From an uncultured Clostridia bacterium (GTDB lineage: Bacteria; Bacillota; Clostridia; UBA1381): a stretch of DNA of 64,000 nt. Shown one piece after another: positions 1-8,293 of this stretch (positions are counted from its first letter, which is position 1; each line of letters opens with the position of its first letter). The stretch is from the NCBI GenBank assembly GCA_934454145.1, contig CAKSFT010000007.1:62001-126000 (forward strand). Reading direction: 5' to 3'. Under the pieces are notes generated by a model, which was not told where the DNA came from, searched no databases, and was given only the letters and a program-made list of their open reading frames with translations. The position numbers and the translations under genes were made by a program.

Positions 1-757
1 CGGCGACGTCGGTTTCCCCGGCATCAAAAGAATGGAGCATCACCGTGCTGTCCTTCAGTACATTTACAATAATGTTTTTAAACCCCGGCTCTCCGCCGTG
101 CCACTCTGCATTTGCGCAAAAGGTCACCTGGTTTGCATTCTTTTTCCCGTTATATTTGCACGGGCCTGTCCCCACCGGGATATAGTCGGGGCTCACCTCT
201 GCCGGTGTTTTGTTTTTCACGACCGGGAAGTTCAGCATCCCGGCAAAATTCACCACAGGCTTTCTGAGGCGTATATATACTCTCCCGTTTTCGTCGGAAA
301 ATGCGTCCTTTATATATTTTACACAATCATCATAAAGAGTATCGTTGTTTTTTATCATATTTATGGTGTATATCACATCTGATGCCGAAAGCGCCGACGA
401 ATCGTGAAACTGCACCGGCTTCACATCAAAGGAAACCGTGAGCCCATCGGAGGATAGTGCATAATTCTGTGCGAGCAGCGGTATCGGGTTACACGCCTCG
501 TCATATTCAAAAAGAGGCTCACACACCGTTTTCATAAACTCAGCAACAGACGGCGACTTGGTCATTATCGGGTTGAAGGTGTCAAAAGAACTCACCGAAA
601 TATTTATTTCATTAAGGTTCTCCCTCACAATGAGGTTGCCGTCCTCCAGCTTGTTTACATTGCGGTCGTCCTGTGCCGCGTCCCTCCGGCACCCTGAAAA
701 GAATGTCAGAAGAAACACCGCTGCCATGGCAAACGCCGTATATCTTATGTTTTTTAT
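1..757 (-). CDS. Oligopeptide/dipeptide ABC transporter substrate-binding lipoprotein (SBP family 5), C-terminus cut by window edge
   Basis: Reading the minus strand gives about 250 residues of an extracellular solute-binding protein of family 5, the periplasmic-type component of peptide or nickel ABC importers. A lipoprotein signal is visible: a basic start, a hydrophobic stretch ending in LLTFFSGC with the lipobox cysteine, then an Asp/Asn-rich linker. Family-like blocks follow: ISVSSFDTFNPIMTKSPSV, CEPLFEYDEACNPIPLLAQN, VQFHDSSALSASDVIYTINM and YIPVGTGPCKY. The gene follows pgeF by about 20 bases on the same strand. The start is odd: the ribosome site GGAAGGGAG is followed not by ATG, GTG or TTG but by ATC then ATA AAA AAC, so I place the start at ATA (757). 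The first in-frame ATG would leave a 13-residue signal without positive charge. No permease or ATPase gene is in view. Confidence 0.75.
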   Translation of the reverse strand, partial: MKNIRYTAFAMAAVFLLTFFSGCRRDAAQDDRNVNKLEDGNLIVRENLNEINISVSSFDTFNPIMTKSPSVAEFMKTVCEPLFEYDEACNPIPLLAQNYALSSDGLTVSFDVKPVQFHDSSALSASDVIYTINMIKNNDTLYDDCVKYIKDAFSDENGRVYIRLRKPVVNFAGMLNFPVVKNKTPAEVSPDYIPVGTGPCKYNGKKNANQVTFCANAEWHGGEPGFKNIIVNVLKDSTVMLHSFDAGETDVA

Positions 758-776
758 GATAACTAACTCCCTTCCG

Positions 777-1568
777 TCAGACAAGCTGCATAATCGCCGC
801 AAGGTTTCCGCGCTTTCCGCCCGACGCCCTGTGCGAAAACAGCAGTCCGCTGTTGCAGGAGGTGCACACCCCTGCCTCGGTTATATTTTTCTTCTCAATT
901 CCGCACCCGGTCAGTTCTTCAAAAACCGCCTTTTGCAGATTTACATGCCATTTTTCGCGCTTTTCCAAAACACCGCCGCCAAATTTTTCACGAAAAATCT
1001 CACCCACTTCATCGCCCACTTCAAAACAGCACATGCCAATCGAAGGGCCTATGGCGGCGAAAATGTCCTGTGTGCGGCTGTTGTAACGCGTCACAAATGC
1101 GTCAACCGTATTTGCGGCAATGTTTTTTACCGTCCCTTTCCAGCCCGAGTGCGCAACCGCCGCCACGCCGTTTTTCTTGTCCAGAAACATAATCGGCACG
1201 CAATCGGCAAAAAACGCCGCAATCGGCACTCCGCGTTCTGCACATATAAGCGCATCGGCGCTTTCAAATTTATTTTTATACAATATCCCGTTGCCGCAGT
1301 CCTTTGACGTCACAGAGATTACATTGTCCTCATGCACCTGATTGGTCAGCACAAGCTTTTTATAGTCTATCCCTATTTCGGTGCAGATTATATCAAAATT
1401 TTTCAAAACATTTTCTCTTTTGTCGGCACAGTTAAACCTCAGGTTCATAGCGGCAAATTCATCTTTGCTTACGCCGCCCTCCCTCGTCGTGAAGCAATGC
1501 TTCGCCGCGCCTTCAAAAGCGTCAACCGTATAGTAACAAATGCCGTTGTTCCTGGCCTGCCGAAACAT
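777..1568 (-). CDS. pgeF: Multicopper-like purine nucleoside phosphorylase / peptidoglycan editing factor, YfiH (DUF152) family
   Basis: This 263-residue protein is a full-length member of the laccase-domain/YfiH family. Members are zinc-dependent purine nucleoside phosphorylases/deaminases; the E. coli homologue also prevents mis-incorporation of L-Ser into peptidoglycan. Diagnostic blocks are visible: VLTNQVHEDNV (His of the metal site), ADCVPIMFLDKKNGVAAVAH (the ADC...H motif), SGWKGTVKNI and IGPSIGMCCFEV. The start at 1568 is supported by GGGAGGGG seven bases upstream. It sits downstream of the surface-protein array on the same strand, separated from it by a strong hairpin (1689-1726), so it is probably transcribed separately and continues into the peptide-binding lipoprotein gene. 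Confidence 0.9.
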   Translation of the reverse strand: MFRQARNNGICYYTVDAFEGAAKHCFTTREGGVSKDEFAAMNLRFNCADKRENVLKNFDIICTEIGIDYKKLVLTNQVHEDNVISVTSKDCGNGILYKNKFESADALICAERGVPIAAFFADCVPIMFLDKKNGVAAVAHSGWKGTVKNIAANTVDAFVTRYNSRTQDIFAAIGPSIGMCCFEVGDEVGEIFREKFGGGVLEKREKWHVNLQKAVFEELTGCGIEKKNITEAGVCTSCNSGLLFSHRASGGKRGNLAAIMQLV

Positions 1569-1688
1569 AACAATCCCCTCCCGAAATCAACAAATAACCC
1601 ATTTTATGCTATTATATCACTTATTGTAAGCTTTTGCAATAAATATTATTAAAAAATGAAATGTTTAAAAACTTCACATGGCAAGAAA

Positions 1689-1726
1689 AGGCTGTTTAAA
1701 AAGCCGGTTAGCTTTTTAAACAGCCT
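1689..1726 (-). terminator. Palindromic terminator, copy 1 of a five-member repeat family
   Basis: A perfect 16 bp stem (arms 1689-1704 and 1711-1726, loop cggtta) begins four bases past the stop codon of the beta-helix gene. On the minus strand it is followed by CTTTTCTT. The arm core GGCTGTTTAAAAAG recurs in four other 3'-end palindromes of this window. Confidence 0.75.
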
Positions 1727-1730
1727 CTTT

Positions 1731-4700
1731 TCATCTTCTGCTTACGCGCTCAATTTTAAAGTTGTTATAATACGTTGTCGTCCCCCAGCCTGCCGCTCTC
1801 ATGCTGATACCATCAATATTTTTGCTGAGTTTCTTTGTGTCGGTCACGTCCCAGGTGTCCGAAAGCGCCTCGCCCTTTTTCACAGTCTGCACCTTTATGA
1901 CAGAATCGTGATACGGGTCAACCTCCAGGCTTATATAAATCGTGTAGTTCTGTTCTTTTTCCACTCTCTCGCCATTCCCGACAATTCCGTTTGCCTGCGA
2001 AACAGCATATCCCGCGCCGTCAGAGATGAGGCCGCCGAAAATCTCGTCCCCAAACATAAACTTCGTGTCATACACATTCGGGATATCCACCGAAGATATG
2101 AAAATATCATAGGAAATCAGGTATTTCGCTACCTTGCCGACATCAACAGACTGTGCAAGCTTTCTGTAGATTTTGTTGTCTTGTCTTAAAAATTCCATGC
2201 CATGCCCTGTCAGCTTATAAAACTCGTTGTACTTCGGATTATCATAATAATTTACAATCTTTGTACATGCCGCATCAGAGCAGAACCCTGTCGCCCAGCC
2301 CGTGCCTCCGTTGTCGCCAAAGTTGACTCGGTTGTCCGCATAAACCGCATCACTGAAGTCCTCATAAGCAATCACGCCCAGCTCATCGTCCCCGTATTCC
2401 GCAACGCTTGACGCCGCGACATCGTTCACTGCTGCAAATTCTTCGTCTGTCATGCACGAATATGCAATGAATTTCCAATCCGGGGTGTCAAGGACGGTAT
2501 TGTCCTTTATTACGTTATATTTCGGCACAACAACGTCATCTTCAAGCAAATTTGACAGATGCTCATATTTGCTGTACGGGATGGTCTTATAAAGCCCGTC
2601 GGAAAGCCCTTCATATGTATTTAAGATATTTTCCTTTGTCATGTTCATATAAAGTCCGAAAGCATGGAACTCAACCGCCGTATAAGACACATTGTCAAAG
2701 GTGTTGTTTATAATTTTGTTGTCACGTCCGCCGTTTACCTTCACGCCGGAACCGATAATGTTTTCAAATGTGTTCCCCGAAACCGTTTCCCCGTCAAGCA
2801 AATCGTCAAGGAATACACCTGTAATACCATATGTATAGAATCCGTCGTTCTGCCTCAGGTCATGAATATAATTGTCCTTTATTATATTTCCCCTGCCGAT
2901 TTTGCTCCTTCCGCCATATATCGCGCCCATGTCGTCGCTTTCACGCAGACAGTCGTATATTTCATTTGATGCTATCACATGGTCATTCCCCGAGAAGGTC
3001 ACCGCCGATTGCTCCGACGAATGAATCTTGTTTCCAAAGGCAACATTACCCACACCGTCAAGGCGTATTCCCGGTGAATAACATTTTGATATTAGTCCAT
3101 AGTCATAAATTTCATTGTTTTGCGCCTTGCTCTGCGCCGCCGCCAGGGTAGTTTTGTTTCCTCCGGACAGGAACACGCCGCCCTTGCCGCAGGTGTTTAT
3201 GACAGAATTGTTTACCTCACACGCGTCACAGCCCTGGAGATATGCGCCCCAGCCCGACACACGCGACATACGGCAGTTGTCAAACACAACATTCTTGCAG
3301 CTATACCCCTCTGCCGCATTTGCCCTTGTGCCCGAAATGCCTATGTTCTCAAAACGCACATTTTCACAGCCGTGCATATGCACCGCCGGGCTTTGGCTTG
3401 ATGAAATCATGACCTCTGTGCAGCCCTCGGGCGGATAGAAATAAAGCACACTGTCCTCTATATACCATTCTCCCGGCGAGGTCAGTTCTTCAAGCAGATT
3501 GTACACATAAAATTTTGCCCCGGTCTTTGTCCCATAAGGCGGCGGAAGTTCCGTTTCTATCGTTCCGTTTTCAAAGCTTCTCACACCCACAGACAAATCG
3601 CTCCAGTTGTACTTGAAATATCCGAACACCTTCATAAACGGCGCATTGCCCCACTGCTTGTCCTGCAATTCTTGTGTATAAAACCGGCTGTGCTGCAAGG
3701 TTTCGGGGATAGCCGCCGCGTTTGCAATGACCGTCCCCTCGCTCTCAACCGTGTCTATGCCAAGATATCCGCTGTCGGGATATCTGGCAAGCGTCATTGC
3801 CTCGCCGCCGACATAAACCCTCGGCATCGGTGTCTTGTCATACTCCACGCCCGAGCCTTCATACTGCGAAAGCGAATGGCCGACACACTCGCTGTTTCCG
3901 TCCCACTCGATTCCGTATTGTTTCAGGTCGACACGCATCACACTGCCCCGCGCAGATTCCGCAATCCTCGGGTATACCGCGTCGCTCTGTGAAACCGCAG
4001 AAAATTGTGAAATCGGGATATATTCCCCTCCGGTTATCTCTGTGTTACCTTCTCCCGCCAGCTTCACTTCCGCGCCCGGCAGACCGCTGTGCTGACTTGT
4101 AAAATTCAGGTTTTCCTTGTATGTACCTTCCTCCACATGCACGGTTATTCCGCTTGAAGGGTACATGCCCTCTTGATTCACTTCTTTGACATATCCCAAA
4201 GCCTCGCCTATTGTCGCAAAGGGGTGCGCCTCGCTCCCGTCACCGTAAACATTGTCCGGGCTGACATAAATATCACTCATCACGCCTCCGGACAGGTCGT
4301 TGCTCTTATAGTCCAGCACAACCTCGTCCGCAAACGGCTCCTGGTCGCCTTTCCACAAAAAGAGCTTTGCATGCCTGCCCACCAGGGTGTTTGCCGGCAA
4401 CAATGTCTGTTCGCCGTCAAACCCGGCGCGTATAAAGCCATAAGAATACGGGGCAATCTCCATGTCTGTGACCCCTGTCCCCAAGAGGTTGCCGGTTTTG
4501 TCATAAAACGCAAGAACCGCCCTCAGGGCAAGCGTCTGCGCGCTTGAATTCCGCACCTCTGCCGCGCCGAAAAGTCCGCGGTTTTGCGCATTTATTTTGG
4601 TCTTATAGTTCCCCTCGTCCAGCTCATAAGAAAATCTGTCGGTAAAGTAGGAAAATATCATCTCTGTTCTCTCATCGCCAAAGCTTTTCACCGCGCCGAA

Positions 4701-5531
4701 ATCATCTCTTGCCAGCTCGGAATCAAGCGCCGCTATGTCTGTCTGTTCCACATCTGCGCCTTTTGCTTTTGCTGCGCTGTATGCCTGATAATCACAGCTT
4801 TCAACCAGAATATTGTCCACAGCCGAGGGGATATATCCGCCTATTTTGAAGCGTATATAATCTGCCGACAGCGCCGACAACTCCGCGTCCCGCACGATAT
4901 CCCAGCCTGCCGGTTCTGCATAGGCGGTATTGAAAACTTTGTAATAAAGCCTGTCCGCCGCGCCGTCATTTATCTCCATTTTAAGCTTAAGCTTATATGT
5001 CTGGTCTTTAAGCCTTTTCACGGTGTTGCCGGTATATGTGTCCGCGCCGACGCTTAACTGCGTCACATATCCTTTTTCTTCGGCGCTGTATTTCACACCA
5101 AAATAAATCTTGTCCCCCAAGAAAAATTTCACGTTAAGGTCGCTTTTCTGTTCCGGATTGTCATAATGCAGTCCTTCCTTCAGCTCTGCCGAGGCATACA
5201 CAACGCCCGTGTTTGTCAGATTCGGCTTGTTTGCAAATCTGCGTGTAAATGTCAGGTCCTGGCTCCAGTTTGTCAGCTTTCCGCCCGAGATTTTCGGGTT
5301 GCCGCCCTCACACTTGCCGGCTCCGCTCAGAACCCAGCCCCCGGCAAAGCCTTCTCCCCCGGCAAAACTGTCAAGATTCACCGTCTGACCATAATTTTTC
5401 TCCACCTCTTTTGAAAGGTCTGTGTCTGCATAATCAAACCCCTCAAAGGCAACTCTTTGTGCATTTGCGGACACCGCAAGGCACACCGGCATCATCGCCG
5501 CCAAACCGCATGCAATGACAAATTTTTTCAT
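1731..5531 (-). CDS. Exported right-handed parallel beta-helix protein with two beta-sandwich modules
   Basis: A 1266-residue secreted protein. I prefer the ATG at 5531 to the ATG nine bases upstream because AAGGGAG then has normal spacing and the protein begins with MKKFVIACGLAAMMPVCL, a clear signal peptide. Residues about 25-250 look like a concanavalin-type sandwich. About 420-1000 form a right-handed beta-helix opening with IYVSPDNVYGDGSEAHPF, with many short N/G-rich repeats such as NNTFDNVSYTAVEF, plus MTLARYPDSGY and VFLDDLLDGETVSGNTFENI. About 1050-1266 is the GDNGGTGWATGF module shared with two neighbours. The middle is paralogous to the 13553-16138 gene. Such helices occur in polysaccharide lyases and glycosidases (for example GH141-like proteins), but I cannot assign a substrate. 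No SLH or sortase signal is visible. Confidence 0.85.
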   Translation of the reverse strand: MKKFVIACGLAAMMPVCLAVSANAQRVAFEGFDYADTDLSKEVEKNYGQTVNLDSFAGGEGFAGGWVLSGAGKCEGGNPKISGGKLTNWSQDLTFTRRFANKPNLTNTGVVYASAELKEGLHYDNPEQKSDLNVKFFLGDKIYFGVKYSAEEKGYVTQLSVGADTYTGNTVKRLKDQTYKLKLKMEINDGAADRLYYKVFNTAYAEPAGWDIVRDAELSALSADYIRFKIGGYIPSAVDNILVESCDYQAYSAAKAKGADVEQTDIAALDSELARDDFGAVKSFGDERTEMIFSYFTDRFSYELDEGNYKTKINAQNRGLFGAAEVRNSSAQTLALRAVLAFYDKTGNLLGTGVTDMEIAPYSYGFIRAGFDGEQTLLPANTLVGRHAKLFLWKGDQEPFADEVVLDYKSNDLSGGVMSDIYVSPDNVYGDGSEAHPFATIGEALGYVKEVNQEGMYPSSGITVHVEEGTYKENLNFTSQHSGLPGAEVKLAGEGNTEITGGEYIPISQFSAVSQSDAVYPRIAESARGSVMRVDLKQYGIEWDGNSECVGHSLSQYEGSGVEYDKTPMPRVYVGGEAMTLARYPDSGYLGIDTVESEGTVIANAAAIPETLQHSRFYTQELQDKQWGNAPFMKVFGYFKYNWSDLSVGVRSFENGTIETELPPPYGTKTGAKFYVYNLLEELTSPGEWYIEDSVLYFYPPEGCTEVMISSSQSPAVHMHGCENVRFENIGISGTRANAAEGYSCKNVVFDNCRMSRVSGWGAYLQGCDACEVNNSVINTCGKGGVFLSGGNKTTLAAAQSKAQNNEIYDYGLISKCYSPGIRLDGVGNVAFGNKIHSSEQSAVTFSGNDHVIASNEIYDCLRESDDMGAIYGGRSKIGRGNIIKDNYIHDLRQNDGFYTYGITGVFLDDLLDGETVSGNTFENIIGSGVKVNGGRDNKIINNTFDNVSYTAVEFHAFGLYMNMTKENILNTYEGLSDGLYKTIPYSKYEHLSNLLEDDVVVPKYNVIKDNTVLDTPDWKFIAYSCMTDEEFAAVNDVAASSVAEYGDDELGVIAYEDFSDAVYADNRVNFGDNGGTGWATGFCSDAACTKIVNYYDNPKYNEFYKLTGHGMEFLRQDNKIYRKLAQSVDVGKVAKYLISYDIFISSVDIPNVYDTKFMFGDEIFGGLISDGAGYAVSQANGIVGNGERVEKEQNYTIYISLEVDPYHDSVIKVQTVKKGEALSDTWDVTDTKKLSKNIDGISMRAAGWGTTTYYNNFKIERVSRR

Positions 5532-5610
5532 ATTTCCCATCTCCCTTCTTTATGCAAAACGGAGCTGTCCTTCTTATTCCGTCAACGAGAAAAAAAACTC
5601 CGCAATGATT

Positions 5611-8286
5611 CTACCTGTAAATCACCAAATCTTTAATTGTGTGATAATTGCGCCTCCCGACAACAATGTCGCCCTGTTCAACTTCCTTTGCGGAACTCAG
5701 GGTTATTTTCCCCTTTTTTGTATCGACAAGATATACCTTTGCCGACGCCTCCACAGAGAAAGTCCATGAGTAATCCGACGAAAGCCAAACTTTTATAAGG
5801 TTATCCTTGTTGTTTATGACCTTGCCGTATACAAGCATAATTATCGGCACCCAATTTATCCCGGCATTACAGCTTATGCCGTTTTCATCGGTGATTCTGT
5901 AGTCCTCGCCCGAATCCTTTATGTGCATAACCTTAAATGCCGATATTTCATTGGTGTCGGTTACACTAAACTGCACTACATCGCCGAATTTAAGGTCGGT
6001 TACAAGAATATCTTTTGTCCAGCCCTCACTGTTGTTGGATGTGGATTTCATTTCCGTATCCTTTATATAGGCTTTCTTATATTCTCCCCCTGCCCAATAC
6101 TGCACTGTCTTTATCGGCATGTCATCTTCGTCAACCGTGTCCACCAGCTTGTCAACAACGGCAAACGACGCGGTTTTCACGACGCTGCCGCCCGCCGCCG
6201 AGTCCGACTGATAAAGCACTGCCCTGGGCTGGCTGAACTCGTCAAGACTGTACATTTTCAGCCCGTTATAATAATAGTCATTTCCGTTTGAGCCGATTGT
6301 TGTGCTTTTATAAAGCCTCTCATCGGCGGCGTTTTCTGCCGACGGAACCGTAAACATAGGCGTTGTCGACTTTGCGACATACATTCCGCCCAGTGTGCCT
6401 ATATAATAGCGCACTTCCTTGCCGTTTTCCACGCTGTTGTCCAGCGTCAGCGGATAGTCGCCGACATTGTTGTTCAGGTTGTCGACAGGCAGGACTATTT
6501 CGCTTATATATCCCAGATTGTTTGTCTTATAAAGCACCAGACATCTTGTGTCTGTCGGAAATTCTCTTTTTATAACTTCATACGCATTGTATGACGAAAG
6601 CCTTTCTCCCCCAAGCTTGTTTGAAGAATAAACAGTAAGGGTATCCCTGAAGTCAAGCTGCAAAATCTCTCCGCTCTCGGAAAGAATCTTTGCTCTTGTG
6701 ATGGTTTCCTCCGTATGCTCCGTCCCCTCGTTGTCTATGCGGATTATTCTCATCAGATAACCCAGCTGTTCGCTTTCCGAGGTTTTGACGCAATCCGCAA
6801 CATTGCCGAAGGCGTCAAATCTGAAGCTTGCATAAAGACCGTTTTTCGGCAGCTCCACTTCACTGTTTGCCTCGTCGTCCATAAAGCCCAGATTCTTTGA
6901 AAAATCAAAATTCAGCCTGTATTCTTCGTCATCAATGCTGATATAAAACGGATACTCGTCCCTGACGATGCCCCGGACGGTGCCCGTCACAGCCTTCGAC
7001 GAGGCAAGAATCTCGGTATACGTGCTTCCGCTTTTGTTTTTGCTTGCGGAAATTGAAATGATGTTGCCCGCTTTTATCTCGCTTGCCGGCACTTCCTCCC
7101 CGTCTTTCAGGATTTTTATTTCTTCTTCAATGTCTGTTTCGATATACCCCTTCCCGTCAAAGGTCATGCCGTAGTCAAAGTATATCTTTCCCGAAAGCGC
7201 CACATCGCTCTTTACGGTATATGTCGCATAATCCGACACTTTCAAAACGTTGTACACACCGTCATTGTCGTTGTCAACCGCCTTGATGTCCATGGGTCTG
7301 TCCATAAAGCGTTTGCCAAAGCTTTCGCTGTACATGTCCTCAAACACCTTGTTGTATATCACTCTTGTGCCGGTGCCGACCTTCACCTTCACGCTTTTTG
7401 CCGCCTCTGTCTGCAAAAAATCCGTGCCGTAACCGGTCAGGTCAAGGGTATTAAATTCATATTCTCTGTTTTTGTACTTTTGCGCCCCCACCAATACGTT
7501 GTCCTCTTCAATGACATATGCGCGCACATTGCAGCCGACAAGCTCTTCGGCGTTGTTTACCCTGCATTCATAAAGCACCTTGTCAATTTTGCAGAATCCG
7601 TCCTGCAAATTGCTCTTGCCATAAATATCGGTCACGCCGAAGGCGCTGAATATGCCCTTTATTTCCTTTACGTCAAACCTGTCCTCCAGAATCGTCACAT
7701 CGGTATCATAGTCAATATATACGCTGTTATCCTTGATTGTCACAATATTATGTGCCTTGGCGGTGACAAGGTTGAAGAGAAATCTGCAATATGCGCCGTA
7801 CGAGATGTAAGATTTGGCACTGTATTCAATCCCGTCCAGAAGCCCGTCCGCCGCTGCCGCACTGTAAATCTCGCTGTCGCTTTTCACCGCGTCGGCGGTG
7901 TTTATCAGCTTTGTCCCGGTATAAATCATCTCCTGTTGTTTCACCTTCTGCGGCATGGAATCAGAGCTGACCAGTCCGCTCTTTTTGTAGATTTCAAACA
8001 GATTTTCAACGCTTTGCTGTGCCGCATGGTTGTTTACCGCCGCGATGCTTTTCAAAAAGTCCGCATACGTGACATCGGCGTCCGCGTCTTCAAAGCGCAA
8101 TATACCCAGATTTTCCATCAGGTCTTTTTCAAAACCGCCGGTCTGCGCCGCGGTTTCCTCCTGCTTTTCCCCAAAGGTGTTCTCAATCCTTCCGCTTTCT
8201 TCCCACAATCCGTCGGGAAGGGCAAAAACCGTGTTTGACACAAGCAATGAAAGTATAAGAATTATCCCTGTTATAGTCCTTTTCAT
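5611..8286 (-). CDS. Large exported protein of unknown function, possible degenerate SLH region
   Basis: An 891-residue protein beginning with a signal peptide, MKRTITGIILILSLLVSNTVFA, with AAAGGA ten bases before the start. The N-terminal part (about 50-190) has spacing weakly reminiscent of S-layer homology repeats, for example DADVTYADFLKSI and EIYSAAAADGLLDGI. This is only a resemblance. The rest is rich in short beta-strand patterns, with repeated phrases of the type GTVRGIVRDEYPFYISIDD and a C-terminal end typical of small beta-barrels. I recognise no catalytic motif. It starts 8 bases after the stop of the SLH-anchored protein upstream, so the two are very likely co-transcribed, and it is followed by the beta-helix gene. 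A scaffold or wall-structural role is a guess from context. Confidence 0.75.
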   Translation of the reverse strand: MKRTITGIILILSLLVSNTVFALPDGLWEESGRIENTFGEKQEETAAQTGGFEKDLMENLGILRFEDADADVTYADFLKSIAAVNNHAAQQSVENLFEIYKKSGLVSSDSMPQKVKQQEMIYTGTKLINTADAVKSDSEIYSAAAADGLLDGIEYSAKSYISYGAYCRFLFNLVTAKAHNIVTIKDNSVYIDYDTDVTILEDRFDVKEIKGIFSAFGVTDIYGKSNLQDGFCKIDKVLYECRVNNAEELVGCNVRAYVIEEDNVLVGAQKYKNREYEFNTLDLTGYGTDFLQTEAAKSVKVKVGTGTRVIYNKVFEDMYSESFGKRFMDRPMDIKAVDNDNDGVYNVLKVSDYATYTVKSDVALSGKIYFDYGMTFDGKGYIETDIEEEIKILKDGEEVPASEIKAGNIISISASKNKSGSTYTEILASSKAVTGTVRGIVRDEYPFYISIDDEEYRLNFDFSKNLGFMDDEANSEVELPKNGLYASFRFDAFGNVADCVKTSESEQLGYLMRIIRIDNEGTEHTEETITRAKILSESGEILQLDFRDTLTVYSSNKLGGERLSSYNAYEVIKREFPTDTRCLVLYKTNNLGYISEIVLPVDNLNNNVGDYPLTLDNSVENGKEVRYYIGTLGGMYVAKSTTPMFTVPSAENAADERLYKSTTIGSNGNDYYYNGLKMYSLDEFSQPRAVLYQSDSAAGGSVVKTASFAVVDKLVDTVDEDDMPIKTVQYWAGGEYKKAYIKDTEMKSTSNNSEGWTKDILVTDLKFGDVVQFSVTDTNEISAFKVMHIKDSGEDYRITDENGISCNAGINWVPIIMLVYGKVINNKDNLIKVWLSSDYSWTFSVEASAKVYLVDTKKGKITLSSAKEVEQGDIVVGRRNYHTIKDLVIYR

Positions 8287-8293
8287 ACTGCAA

